Positions 26,054-39,290 of a DNA stretch of 64,000 bases are shown here, one piece after another; the first letter of the stretch is position 1; every line of letters starts with the position of its first letter. Origin of the DNA: Homalodisca vitripennis (lineage: Eukaryota > Arthropoda > Insecta > Hemiptera > Cicadellidae); contig NC_060211.1 of NCBI RefSeq assembly GCF_021130785.1, positions 122,151,001-122,215,000 of the forward strand, read 5' to 3'. Position numbers and translations under genes: made by a program. The notes below the pieces were generated by a model. It was given only the letters and a program-made list of their open reading frames with translations, did not search any database and was not told the DNA's origin.

Positions 26054-26409
26054 ACATATAACCTTGTAACAAGGTTCGATTCAAAACAGTTAAACACCGT
26101 TTTCTAAATTATTTTGGAATTGTAGTCGTGGAGGGAATGGTTTATTGCATCAGCCTAGTGCACAGTCCGTCGGTTTTTTTCATGCAGCTACTGCCGATAT
26201 GCCGTCCAACGATGTCGAAGTGGTTTCTTCCATACCTTGCATGAACACATTTACAATTTACTCCATTCAATTTTTTTTAGTATAAAAGGAATGAAAGTGC
26301 AATGAATAAAATAAATTCTTTATCTATAAAATAACATTGCCCTTTAATTTATGGTTTCAAATGTAATGGATCGACCGTACAATTTCCATTTACTCTTCAA
26401 AAGAGTTAT

Positions 26410-26476
26410 TGCGGATACACGTTAGTGGTAAAGTTGTTACCGCTTTGAGATTACGAGTCCAATAGCTCGCACCAAA
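26410..26476 (+). repeat. Possible tRNA-derived SINE head
   Basis: GTTAGTGGTAAAGTTGTTAC at 26421-26440 resembles a Pol III A box within a D-arm. About 30 nt later, TCCAATAGCTCGCACC is a degraded B-box-like stretch. No complete cloverleaf can be drawn and no tail is visible, so this is only a candidate. Confidence 0.3.
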
Positions 26477-26479
26477 GTT

Positions 26480-27150
26480 TAACACAATTACTACGGCTAA
26501 GTAGATTTTTCAGACTACCCTTGTGATTTTATGACGAATATTTAAGATAAAACCTTTTAACATATAAAGTCATAATCAAAATTATGACCTGAACACTTAA
26601 TTCCTTGAAAGCTGTCTATGATCATGATACGCAGTGCCAATGTCCGGTTACCCAGACATCTCAGTTGGAATTTTTGTTGATTTATTTTTCTTTTTATTGA
26701 AAACAATTAGACAACATTGTTAATATATACAATCGTATAGAGGCCTAGGTAACACCACAGCAAGAACGCTAAAATTAATTTAAAGTCTAAAGACCCTTTA
26801 AAACCATTATCCTACCGTTGGATTATGTGTTTATTATGTATGTATAGACTACCAATATAATAAAGATATATCTCTAAATTACGTTAAGTAGATGCCCAGC
26901 ACGTAAACGATCGATATAAACAGATTAAGCCTTCTTTGCGGATACAGTCAATAAAGTGATCATTTGATGATAAAATACTGTACACTATTGATAGACAATA
27001 TGGAATGATTTTATTCTATATACTACTGGTAGGTATACAATATTTTATTTAACTGTGGAATAATAGGTAAACATTTAAAGGAAAATAATTTTTAGAAACC
27101 AAGTATCCTAATTGTACACTCTCTTAGATTTACTGTACTTAATACATGTC
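26480..27150. other. No gene recognised
   Basis: AT-rich sequence between the SINE-like head and the transposase fragment. It may contain the SINE body, but nothing diagnostic is seen. Confidence 0.5.
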
Positions 27151-27725
27151 ATAAAAAATACAACGCCAATCCACATGAGATTCACCAGGTAGCGATGCAT
27201 CTACAAAAAGGTTACTGTTTGGTGCGGATTTTGGGCTGTCCGTGTCATTGGTCCGTATTTTGTTTTGAAAACAACGTTAGTGAGGCAAACGGTACAGAAC
27301 GATGATAGCGGGATATATTTTCGCCCAAATTGAACGATATGGACGTAAACTACATGTGGTTTTAACAGGACGGCGCTATGTGCCACACATCGAACGACAC
27401 CATGAACATTTTGTATAACCGATTTGAGGGTATAGTTATCTCTCACAGAGGTGACGTGAACTGGCTACCAAGATCGTGCGATTTGACGCCACTAGACTTT
27501 TTTATGTGGTTTTCTGAAGTCGCAGGTCTATGCCAATAGGCCTTAATCAACCAATGAACTTAAGATTAACATAACCCAGGCCATCGCTCAAATTCATCAA
27601 GATTTATACGGCATGATAATTGAAACTAGAATCCGTACCATTTTGAGAAACCACGGTGGACATTAGAACGATGTCATATTCTATACATAATGGCATACAT
27701 GGGCCTTTCATATGAACAATCAATT
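27150..27725 (+). mobile_element. Mariner-like transposase fragment, DD41D type
   Basis: Translated pieces on the plus strand follow a known mariner-like transposase closely. The order is a NPHE-like block near 27170, VTVWCGFW at about 27212-27235, QDGAMCHTSN at about 27368-27397, then RFEGIVISHRGDVNW and RSCDLTPLDFFMW at about 27476-27514, and a GGH-ending C terminus near 27660. Counting from the Asp of QDGA to that of PLDFF leaves 41 residues between, the spacing of the rosa/DD41D group. Both of these catalytic Asp residues are kept, but frameshifts and stops break the frame and the N-terminal half is missing. The 81-codon minus-strand frame at 27201-27446 is antisense. No TIR was found. 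Confidence 0.87.
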
Positions 27726-28950
27726 TCGTTAATATATCATACATTGCCTGTTTTATTTTATCTCAACATATACCCGTCCAAAATTAAAACCTCTATAGAT
27801 GCATAATGTATTGTTTTTTTCTTTAGTATCTAACGATAATATACCAGAGCCTCATAATTTCATCAAATAAAAAAACATGTACGGTCTGTTACCACAAAAT
27901 CAGATTATCGAAAATCATATTTCTTGAAAGTTAATTCTCGTCTATAAAGAAAATACATTTGCTAAGGTTTTGGAAAAATATTTAGAGCTTATTACATTCA
28001 TAATATTTATATAGCATATAGAAGAGTTTAGTTAGCATAAACTTTCAGATATATAAACTTTATAACGATCTGCGTTACGAGTGTAAATATAAGATATTAC
28101 ACTTTAGAATGAGTAATGTTACAGAGTTATAGACGTTACAACTGTCCAATGTAATAATCTTGAAACGAAAACGCAGGTCCTTCTGTTGTTGCACATCACA
28201 TTCTTTATAAATTATATTAACAATATCTTTTAAAATACCCCAATATAGACATTTGTTCTTAATACCACAATCATATCTAAATATCAAAAACTATTTTTTC
28301 AATATTGTGAGGGTTTCTGGAGACGTCTGTAACTATTTTTGAACAAGGTACGTTCTAACCAAATTGTAATTGCTAAAATATAATTCCTAATTTAAAAATC
28401 TGTAATTGAGTCTTATTTATATATTAAATTTTAAAGATTTTAACTTTTGTTATCCACTTTCATGGTATTTATATTGATAAAAATAAAGCAGAAAGGAATT
28501 AGGCTGATGAATAGCTTGCTAGCAGACTTTTCCATTATTTCATTTTACACAAATTCTTTGAAATATGTGTCCTGATAAAAGATTTACAATTCTGCATAAA
28601 AATTTTATTCTAATATTCTCCCATACTAGTAGGATTAATACAAGAATTATTATATATTTTAACCCCGCCACATCAGAAACCGCTTTTTAGTAAGGAAAAT
28701 ATAATCTAATTCTTTCAAACATAAGTATACGTTACACCATGATCTATTTTCATAAAGATCGTCGAAATCACAATAAGATAACACAACACTAAGTCGTCAC
28801 TCTTTATTTTGAGGTCACTTTGAGAAACAACCTTCTAGTACAAATTTAATTTTCAACGTCATTTCACTAATATTTATGCAATTGTGTTATTTACGAAGGC
28901 TTTATCCCTAGTACAATACTATGAGGTAGAATATTACGAATATTTCATCG
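27726..28950. other. No gene recognised
   Basis: AT-rich DNA with no supported feature. Confidence 0.6.
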
Positions 28951-28969
28951 ACTAGCAATATTCATGTGA

Positions 28970-29065
28970 GAGAAGCAGATGTTCATCTCAACAATGCAAT
29001 GAGAGTGATCAATGGCTCACTCTTGGATACCCCCTCTAATGACTCTGTTACATTTTAACGTTGGA
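28970..29065 (+). mobile_element. Short LINE reverse transcriptase C-terminal remnant
   Basis: One frame reads ADVHLNNAMRVINGSLLDTP between about 28976 and 29035. It resembles the VDxQLNxxMRxIxGTxxxTP block that lies downstream of the RT domain in some insect LINEs. Only about 20 residues match and the next part (WLPVL) is lost, so the call rests on one motif. Confidence 0.5.
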
Positions 29066-30326
29066 CTGTCTGATGAAAGTTTGAATAAAGGTGTCGTAAT
29101 AGAGGTTTTGCATTTTTTGTTAAATAATAATATTTGTAAAAAATCTCGGGCTTAAAGGTAATGTGTCATTTTAGCCATCTCAATAAAGAATTCTCCGTTT
29201 TTGACTAAAATATTTAATATAATTACCGTTTGAGTGAATACATAACATTGCCGCTGGGAACATACTCACATATAGTTAAAAAAACCCGAATTCATTGATT
29301 TCATCAGAAGTGTTTAGGTAAAATCTTCTTCGCTGGCAATACCTAATGTCATTATAGGAATTACTAATGAGCTAAGTAATCTTGAGGTGCAATATCTTAT
29401 TTTAACTAGCCATATATTTTGCGAGTGAATTATGCTACCCGTATCAGGAGTGTTAATGGAAAAGCATTTAGTAACCCGAGCAGATAGACTATGTTTAGCT
29501 TAACGCTTATACATTTCCGATCTAATATTCCTTTATTCTACCACATCAAGTTCCTCAGTTTTTACTAATATTATCTGTAGATACCAATTATAACCGATTA
29601 ATATTTTTATATTCAGTTATTAAAGATTGTTCATAAATATAGTTAAAAATTCTATTGTTTTAATATTTTTTCAGTAAATTATTTAGCTTACAAATGTTGT
29701 TACATAACTTTTCTATCTTCATGATGCTCATTCATTCTTGGTGGATGCGTTAAAAAATCATGTTCAAAAAGTGTTAATGGCTTTATTTCTTTTAAAGTAG
29801 ATTTTTGAATGTCTACCAAACATATTTTAGGGCCTAGTTTTATTAAAACTCTATCGGTAGATTTCTATTTACAATTTGTGTAAAAAAAAACACGAAACAC
29901 AAAATACGACACAACTTTTTTTTGTTGTGTTTTGTGTATAATTGGAATTCTAAACTGAGTTTGTGTAATGAGATATGTAGCACCAACTTTAGACAGTTCT
30001 GTCGAGATTTTTGTTTGAGCCTACGTAGATACAACTTTGTATATTAAATTTAGGATAACGTTGGACGCTGGAACATACATGTGCTCCCATTCTACCAAGG
30101 TGACATTAAAGGTGACCTCTCTCCTCAAGAGATCTCAAGAAAAGGTGGCCCCCTTCTAAGAATCTACATCAACCTAAATACTCTTAGAATCAGGAAGTAA
30201 GCGCAAAGGTCCATTTAGACTAAGTATAATGAAAAGTCACAACTTAGAAACGAAAACCAAGGATTAATTTAGCACGAAAATTGAAGGAAAATTTTATCTT
30301 TCTCGCTTGTACAAATATATAACATA

Positions 30327-30371
<45 letters not shown>

Positions 30372-31090
30372 AAAGATGTTCTTGAAATAGGACATGAAAC
30401 CACTATGTTATGATAATTGTATATCAAAAGTCTTTTAATTGATTAGGATTTATTTATATTTTACCCTATGTGGTTTGAGCCGATGACAGCAGTGGAAAGG
30501 GTTTACAAACAGTATGATATATTTAATACTCTAAGGTAGATTTATACTGTTGATCCCAAAAAGAAAAATTAAGGTCGGCTTAGTCTCTATTGAATGAAAC
30601 GTCAATACCTCCTAATGAATCAAACTATTTTTTTTTGTTACAGTTATACTAACATATAGGTTTCCTAAGCTAACGTTTCTCGTACCTAATAGTATTTGGA
30701 GTTATAGTACTCCAAATACAAAAAACATAATTCGACATATATGTTTATTTCTCATCAATAGTTCTTACAAATATAAAATAATTAGTTTTACATACTGCTT
30801 GCACTTTGTAGAGTGGATAAATATTAATAGGAAATTTTCTGTACCTTTTAAATATTTTTCTTATTATATAACGAAAAGGATGGATAATAGGAGTAAATAC
30901 GGACGGAAAGGACAAAAAGCTGGTTCTTTCAATAATGACCACGTTTAATTCAAGCAGGGCTAACGCAGGTGCAATTTTCCCCAAGCAATTCCTCTATTTT
31001 AGGACGTCACTTTTATATTCTTGCTTTGAATAAACTTTCTTTGAAGCGAAAAATATTAAATTATAAAACCCTCAACTATGTTTTTTAATA
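29066..31090. other. AT-rich stretch with (AT)n tract, no gene recognised
   Basis: A pure AT microsatellite lies at 30329-30369. A 79-codon minus-strand frame at 30745-30984 has a more mixed composition than most here, but I recognise no domain in it. Confidence 0.55.
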
Positions 31091-31231
31091 TGTATATAAT
31101 TATAAACCTTTTAACAATTTTTAAACCTTTTATTTTTAATACTATGCACATTTAGAATTCTGGGAATTCATCTTCAGATACTAAGGTTAAGTTAAATTAA
31201 GGTTATGTTAAAAGGTTTATAATTATACACA
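31091..31231. mobile_element. Short inverted-repeat (MITE-like) element
   Basis: The ends are 25-bp inverted repeats. The left arm starts TGTATATAATTATAAACC at 31091 and the right arm at 31207-31231 is its complement with one mismatch. The whole is 141 bp and has no coding capacity. A second, internal near-palindrome (AGAATTCTGGGAATTC) lies at 31156-31171. The family is unknown. Confidence 0.6.
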
Positions 31232-31239
31232 TAGTTATC

Positions 31240-32653
31240 AAACACTTTTCGAGGCTACATCTGAAATATGTTTTTTTTAATTTGAGATTTGATTTTACCA
31301 TAAAGTTATAGCACATAACAAAAAGGCAATGCTACAAACCTTGCATTTATTAAACAGGCACCTCATAAATAACTGAAGATTATCCATTGACCTTACCACA
31401 ACAAATCTAATAACATGGACTACACTTATCGTCTACCTATTAACCATATGTTAACAACTAGATACAGCGTATCTTATTTTCAATGTCATGGAATTAATGT
31501 TCCAGAGAAGCAGTGGCCTACACAGTAAGTAACACTCTCTACAACTACGGTTTGGTATATACAGGAAACTTATAACTTACTTTTGAAATCTATTAGACAG
31601 TTCCAATGCAGTGTAAACTTTTGAATGCTAAGAATATCGGATGTGTAGATGCTTCAAATACATTAAAGGATAAATATTTCTACACATAAGAACAGAGCTT
31701 TTAAAAATGTGACATTTTTGACTGTAAAACAATTCTAATCCCGAAAATGATGTATGAAAATATATATGCTTGTTGTTCGAAGGCACATAGCTTAGGTTTT
31801 ATGGAGACATCTAAGATCACTTATTGAATGCTAATGTGGCACTTGCTTGTGCTCATTCATCAGACAAGTAATAGTTATAAAATTCCTGTTAATGATAGTA
31901 ATACCAGTAATATTAAGTAATATAAGATAATATGAACTAAAAATAGTGATAAGAAGGCCAAGTTATCCATTTAATTGAAATCATGATCAGTTTATTAAAA
32001 CTGTAAATTATAGAAAACATTTAAAACGTGATAAAATTTCCTTAGGTTGGCTAAGGTTCTCTTCTTTCAAGAAGAGACTCTAGATGTCGACTATGCTTTT
32101 GGATTTTTATGACTTGTTAATTGTAATGATCTTATTAATTAACCAACATTGCCCATAAATAATATTACACATATTTGTAGAAACATAACCAACTTAATCA
32201 CATTTTCCATGTTAAGATTTCATTTTGTTCATGTTTAAAGACACTTTCTTTCCAGTACCTACTTCATCTAAGAATTATTTTTTTCTTGTTCATATTATGT
32301 TCTTAGCGTTTTTCTATAGTTACGCTTTTAACATATTTTCTTGATCATGGAAAGAAGTCAAACTAGACATTAGCGTAGGAAATATAATTTATTTTAGTAA
32401 TCTCACAGGTTCAAAACCTACGAAATTGTGCGCGAAGCCCTGGTATCTGCTAGTAATAATATTAAAAAAACCTGTTTACAGATATTTTTGTGATAGAGTT
32501 TTACTATTTTTAACTTTATAAATAGTATATTTACTCTAGCTTTAAAAAATATTACTATGTATCGTACTTAAAAAATGTATTAAACTACTATATTTTGGGA
32601 AGTATATGTCCAATTTAACGAGATTATGCCATCTATTTAGTTTGTTTTGCTAT
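31240..32653. other. No gene recognised
   Basis: AT-rich sequence without supported features. Confidence 0.55.
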
Positions 32654-32657
32654 TTAA

Positions 32658-33299
32658 CCCTTCCCACGCGGCAACCGGATATATCCGTTACGCCTAATTT
32701 TGACCGAAACGCGGTAAACAGATATATCATTCAAAGTATATTTTGTGTTATTTAATAAATTTTAGTTACCGTGGAATCCGCTAGAGTTCAAGGGAGTGTT
32801 GAATACTTGTTCCGAAAAGAATATGTTACAGTTTGAACCTCATTGGCGCGTCGCAGTGGTGGGAGGGCGTGGCTTTGTCCCTCGTGGCGTGATTTAGCCT
32901 CAGTCTGCGGCGAACCATTACGCGGTAAACGGATATATCCCGGCACGGCATATTTTAGTGTTTAACGCTGTTTTCCCATATTTCCTTATTTACTGTTCGT
33001 GTTCCTGTTGTATTTAGCATTATATTATCTTTTTATTTTGTTATTACTGTATTTGTTGTATCGTTATAGGCCTATACTGTTCTATGCAATAACAAATCTT
33101 GACGATTTCTTGTAAAATTTGAAAATTGTTTAAAAAATATAGGGGTCTGATTATTTTGTAATACTGTATTATTTTTTATTCCTAATAGCCACCACTAACT
33201 AAAAATAAAATTAGAGTTGGTAAAATTTAAAAAAATTTAAAGTTAATTACGCGTTATGAGTCAAAATTGAAAGATAGGCTAAATTCCGCGTGGGAAGGG
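32658..33299. mobile_element. piggyBac-like MITE with repeated subterminal motif
   Basis: The 642-bp unit begins CCCTTCCCACGCGG at 32658-32671 and ends with the perfect complement at 33286-33299, a 14-bp terminal inverted repeat. TTAA directly precedes the left end (32654-32657), as expected for piggyBac-type insertion. The right side reads AATT then a poly-T run and TTAA at 33312-33315, so its duplication is altered. Inside, a 21-nt motif built on ACGCGGYAAMCRGATATATC occurs three times, at 32666-32686, 32709-32729 and 32920-32940, the first overlapping the left TIR. The GC-rich block at 32840-32945 contrasts with the flanks. There is no transposase, so mobilisation in trans is inferred. Confidence 0.85.
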
Positions 33300-36090
33300 A
33301 ATTTTTTTTTTTTAAGATTAATGTTTTCTACTGCTGGAAGTTGAATTATTAAGAATGTAGTGTTTGTTCAAATTTCATAAACAATTAATATGTGTAACTA
33401 AAACTGTTATTCTTTTAAAAAAAATTAAATGTATAAACGAATCGTAATTATATAAAACTTATGATGTGCCACACAGTTTATTATATTTACTATGTATATG
33501 TATTATAAAATACATCTGGTTTGTTTACACATTGATATCGTTTTATTTCTGATCCCAGTTTTAACTCGATATGTTTTCAGAACTCACATACGGAATTGAA
33601 TTACAATAACATTCGTCACTGTCCATTATATGACCTGCAGCTCTATATTATATCTGACTGGACTACACAAAACTAATTATGCCAAAATTCTTCATTCGTT
33701 CCCTAAGATTTTGAAGCAGATCACATTCTTTGGTATTATAAATAAGCCTAAACTGTCATTACTTTTAGAATTTACTTTTATTACTATAAAGTATTATAAT
33801 ACATTTATCTAAGGGAAATGTGAAATCTCTACTAACTAGTTCCGATTTATGTAATGCGTCTATATTCATACGGTTTAGTTATAACTATGTGTTTCGATGC
33901 ATTTGTAAAAAAAAAATTTAAAATCATTGGTTTATTCATACATTTTACATGTAAATTATATATCATACATTTCACAAAGTGACTAACTGCAGTCATCTCA
34001 AAGCCTTGATCTAAATATTAACATTCTTCTCTTTTTTATCATAAGAAAATGTTTGCCTTGTCCGGAAAATTATAGAAATGTACAATAAAAACAAAAATGT
34101 TCTTATTCCTACCACTAAACGGAATATTTACTACTCTTAGAGCTCAAATTTGAGTAATTAACATGTAATCGTTAAAAGGTAAACGAAGGATCACTAAACT
34201 TGACTCCTGCTCTTACCGCGCTGGCTCCTTATGAAATACAGTTGCGAAAGCTAATACGCTTTAACCGTAGGCTTTAACCTTCAGATCCCATGTAAAGGTC
34301 AAGCATCTTTATTAATTACTGTAAAATAAATAACAACATTGCCCCCCTGCTTTACTTCAAAGTTCTACATATTACTTATCCTCGATAGTCTACGAATACA
34401 TTCTTAAAGTAGCCTTATTAAGAATCTGTCTGTAATTGGCTTATGGTGTCAAAGAATTTTTTAATTTTTCTGAAAGAGTACTAGTAAAGGAAAAGGAGTG
34501 TTGTGGTTACTTTTCTAGAGCTCTACTGTAATTATTGGATCTGAAGCATTGATTAACATCGAATCATATATTCAGCAATAACAAAATTTTTGATTAAAAC
34601 TTTGGAAATCCCGACGGATGACTAGATTAATTATATCTAAGTTGATTGGATCAGGATTGATCATCGAGCTGATCAAACTCAACGAGCAGTGTATGTTTAA
34701 AAAGCTTGATATTGAGTAAAAGTATTTAGCTATTTTTATTTCTATCTGAATATGTCTAAAACCCATACTAGTAATAAATAGATAAAAATTGTATCGTTAT
34801 AAAGTAATTTACACCTCATAGTGAGAAGAGTCCATAAATGATTTAATGACGCTGATTAATTACATATTATTTACTACTACTATCAATATCTAAAAACTGT
34901 CAAAATTTCTCACATAACTTAACTACAATGCCTGGCTTAATTTCAAAGAAGAATTTGATCAGGTTACGGACGTGATAGCGTAAACACCATAACCCCAATG
35001 ATCACTACATATTATGTTGGTCAGTCATTGTTACCAACATCAACACGTTAAAGGTCTAAGCCATTAACACGTTCATACAACCAGGAAATGGTCTGGGCAT
35101 GTTAAATATTTTTAGCGTTAAATATGAAATCGACTTATTCAGCGCTTTTACCTGATAAGGATAACATCTCACTGCCATTTTCCGTTAAAGTACTTAAAAA
35201 ATTGTATCCTTTTGTATATATCATCGAACTCTCTACTGTCTTGGGATGTACTTCTAAATTCTGGCCAGTCAGTGGAATAGTATTTATTCCGCAGCCCGGC
35301 AATTTAATTTAAAATACTATATACCTACAACTACAATATAGAACATACCTAATATGTTAGTACATTTTTACTCATTACTATAGCATCTATTAAAATGGAT
35401 TTATAATTTACGGTATAAGGGATATAATCCCAACTATTGGGACACATATTCTCTTTAGTATGCTTTATGATTAAACATTACATTGTGAATTATGCAGATG
35501 ATTCATGTTCACAGAATATTCCAGAAAGTTTTAGCAAGCATTCTCATAAACATGGACAGTTAGTCAATGATTAGAGTGTAAAAGAAGTCTAGTATCAGCT
35601 TCAATTTTATTTACCAACATCAGTTACCTATTCATCATCTAACCACTTAGTCAGAACAATGCTTCCTTAACATATTCGGAGAAACTTTAAGTACCTTGAG
35701 TTTAGTATAAATAGAAACTTACATGAAATGCTAATTAAAAATTTGTTCATAAATCAATAATTTCTTGCAAATTTTTCTCTATTTCTTAAGGTTTGATACC
35801 ATATAACAGCTCTTGGCTGTACTATATTAGAGCTTACAGGGAATAAGGCAACATATTTCCTGAAATAAAATTACAACATACAGGTTGACTACCTAAAATC
35901 GACTGCGAGTTTTGATGTCAGGTATTGTAGCGTTTTTAAAGCTACATTGGTTTATAAATTTTTTATTAAAACTTAAATTAAATGAAAAATTTGGGATCAA
36001 AATATTGGGATTAATTTTTAGATTATATTGTAAAAATTCAGAGTAAAAACGAACATGTAATCCTTTGGCAAGTTAGTACTAGTAGTTTTA
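33300..36090. other. No gene recognised
   Basis: AT-rich DNA. Two short stretches at 34200-34265 look vaguely like reversed tRNA A boxes but lack any partner B box. Confidence 0.55.
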
Positions 36091-36099
36091 AATTGTTAG

Positions 36100-36345
36100 G
36101 AAAGCAGGTTGACTGCCTTGAATTGATTAGAACTTTCTTGTTGCGACTATTGTTCTCCTTGTTTGATACAACTGGACCAATGAGAGAACACCGCGGATGT
36201 CCTGCAAAGTTGATTGGAAAGGGAAGTATTTAAGCGCCCGCTCATAATTTTCGCCCTTCTTTTGGTCATTTTCGTGAGTTAAGTTAATTACAGTGCGCCG
36301 TGTTTCTAAATTTTTTCCGCTAGGGATTTTGAGGTAAGCACCAAA
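36100..36345 (+). promoter_or_regulatory. Promoter-like or LTR-like island
   Basis: A less AT-rich block holds, in order, ACCAATGAGAG (CCAAT-type box) near 36176, ATTGG near 36212, a TATA-like TATTTAAG at 36227-36234, and a pyrimidine-rich start-site region around 36252-36271 that includes TCATTT. A GAG/GTAAGC splice-donor-like site lies at about 36331-36339. This could be the promoter and first exon of a host gene, or the U3-R part of an LTR: the block starts near TGTTAGGAAAGC at 36097. I cannot decide, as no downstream coding exon was identified. Confidence 0.4.
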
Positions 36346-38795
36346 TTTATTGTACGTTTATTGAAATAGTCTTCCAGATCTGATATTAAATTAATTTTTT
36401 TGTCTTTTTTTATAGGAAAAAATTGAACTCATAGAAAATACAGAGCAATCTGAATAACTTATTCTCAAAGGCATAGAACGTAATAATAGAGCATAATAGA
36501 ATCATGCAAGTTACATTTGGTTCATGCTTGCAAGAAAAGTGAATTAAAATTGAACTTTGTTAATAACTTTAATTGAAAGTTGTAAATTTAGTAATTTATT
36601 CATATTTAACTGGAACTGTTTTATTGTGAATTATTAATTGGAAATTAATTTAACATTAATATTTGTTTCATAGAACTGTAATCTGAATTGCAGAGACTTG
36701 AAAGTTAAGGTTCAACTAGTGTAAAGAGAAGTTTACATTTTTATTTTTTGAATTGTGAGTGTACTTAAAAGAGAACTTTTTTATTTTAGTTATTTCCAAG
36801 TGGTATTAGATTTTTATTTTAAAACTTTATTATTTTATTTTAGAAGAGAGCTCTGATTTTTAATTTGATATATTTGATTAATATTTTTTATTTCTTGCCA
36901 AAGGAACTTTTAAATTTACAAAACGGTTTGTCAATTTGTTGTTGAAAATAGAGTGATGAAAATTCTGAAACGTTGAACTTATTAATTTGGCAGTTTAAAA
37001 TAAATCCATTGTTTTTATTTAGAACTGTGATTTTTATCTTAGACAAACCAGATAATATTTAATAGTTAAACAATTTAGTAATAAATTGTACTGAATATTC
37101 ACTAGGAGCTTAATAATCAAAAAATATTTTATATCGTCTTGGATGTCTCATTGATATTTTAAATATTAATACTCTGGAATATTAATATCTACAATCCAAG
37201 TCGTTATAGGTATTCACCCCCTTCTTTGGCAGTCTTCATTGACCCTAAGACTACTTTCAAACAATAATTTCGATGTTATTTCTGATAGGTTAAATTATAA
37301 CATTTTCTTAAGAAGTAACAAATATGAATTTCACATTTTCTAAAGGATTGCCAGTTTTAACATAATCTTAGGAATTTAATATTAGCTTTCAGGGCAGTGA
37401 GGAACACAGTCCTTATGTATGACGAGCTTTTAATTGATACATAGGTACGTGTGGTATAGGTAAGGGCGTATATAAGGATTTTTTTAAATATATTTTTTAC
37501 CAAAATATTCAAAAATAGTAACGTGGGCACAACTTGCATGGAATTTGATGATTCTGACATGAATTAAAAATAACTTAAAAGTATTACACAGTATTAACAC
37601 ATGTCCAGTATAAATAATTCATATTAAGAACAAAACTAAAATAATATTAGATAACTGTGTTATTATTAATCCCTAGGCTGCTACGCAAGCTTTTAAAAGG
37701 TAAACATTTAGCCAGGTTGAAATATTGATAACTTACAAAGATAAAATTGGGAAATAATTCAGTATATTCTTAGAGGACCTAGTGTAACACTAACTCCACA
37801 CCTCATAAGGAAACAGTACAAGAGAACGTTTGATCACTTAAAGGTGATGATAAAGTGATCAAGTGATGCTCTACTTTTAAAGCATAGGCTGCGTCATTTT
37901 AAGGAGATAGTGCGTGTTCCATATGAGGTTCCACCAAAACTCAACCGATCATAGTACATTAGACTGCGAAGCATTAAATCCCATTTGAAGCGGATCCTAC
38001 TGCGGATTTAAAGCTGTAAAACGTGTGAGACCTAAAACAAAATCCTTAAATTTATTGTATAATTTATTCAGGCAATTTCTGTTAGCAACAAAAGTTTAGT
38101 GTATTGTTTCAAGAACTGTATTGTATTTATCTGACATATATAAATATAAAATCCGATAATCCAGCTAGGGATTCCATTTTATTTCAGTTGCTTGAGTCCT
38201 CTAGGCTGCTACGAACGTAAGTACATATCATTAGTATCTTAAACTGATAATAACTTATTTCATCCTCTAAAGCAATGAATAGCTGTATTTTATAAGTATT
38301 TACTATATTTTCAAAAAAAATTCACTCAGTCCTAAGTAATATAAATGATACATCAGATGTGGAAATACCAAAATTGGTAACGTAATACCACAAACAGCAA
38401 TTATAAAAGCTCTAGTTAAAATGGAATGTTGGGTACACTGGAAAAGCATATTAAAATTATCTCAAGATGGTCTATAAGCTTGTGTCGGATATATAGTAAC
38501 CAATATGTTCATGTTATTGACATAAAAACTACTGGACTATCTCACTCCACAGGAAAATGTCTCATTATGTCACACAAAAATGCTACTAAAGAAACAGAAA
38601 CTTGGATGAAATTAAGTAAAGAAAAAGGTCAAGCGTTACTTTAGGTATTTTCACTACAATATTTTAAGAATAGCACTGTTATATTTTTAAATAAACTGAA
38701 TATCATAATGTTTAGATTTGACAAAACATTACAATTATAACTTCAGGATACTTTTCCTCACTGTTATTCTTAGTACGTTATAAATTAGTTTTATT
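36346..38795. other. AT-rich stretch, no gene recognised
   Basis: If 36100-36345 is a promoter, this would be the first intron or leader; if it is an LTR, the U5 and body are not visible. Reading frames at 37357-37560 and 38426-38644 match no family I know. Confidence 0.5.
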
Positions 38796-38799
38796 AAAC

Positions 38800-39290
38800 T
38801 GACTTAAACACCCATGCAGAATAATATAGTTTAAAATACTAGCCATAATATAAGTCGTAATAAATAATGTATACACGTAAACAAATATGCGGCAAAACAA
38901 AAAAGTGTAATTAAGTTTGTTATGATAACATTTAGATTACATCCTATCATAACTGAATATTGATCTGTTTTCTTAATTGAAGTAGGTTATGCTTCGTTAG
39001 GACTAAAGCAATTCAATTCCAGTTTGGACAATTCTAACCACACGTGTCTGTCTGTGAGTATTTCACGGTGATATACTGTGACATGCGGTGGCACTACTGT
39101 AATATGTATGTTTCAGTAGAAGCATTTCATTAGTTTACCTTTATACGAAATAGGTATTTTATTTGGTTAAAATAAGAACTGATGGATCAAGTAGCTACGT
39201 TTATGTAGTAGAAAAAAAATATTTTACAGATAATGTGTAATGCTCTTAAACGAGGAAACCACTCTCATCTTTACATTCATACCTCATAAG
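38800..39290 (-). repeat. Dispersed repeat segment A, copy 2 (inverted)
   Basis: The reverse complement aligns with 1780-2280. The best block holds CGTTAGGACTAAAGCAATTC at 38994-39013 followed by CCAGTTTGGAC. Identity is patchy but order is kept over nearly 500 bp. Confidence 0.75.

Noticed and set aside
34200..34265. Two reversed tRNA A-box-like words
   Set aside because: No B box at the right distance and no cloverleaf.
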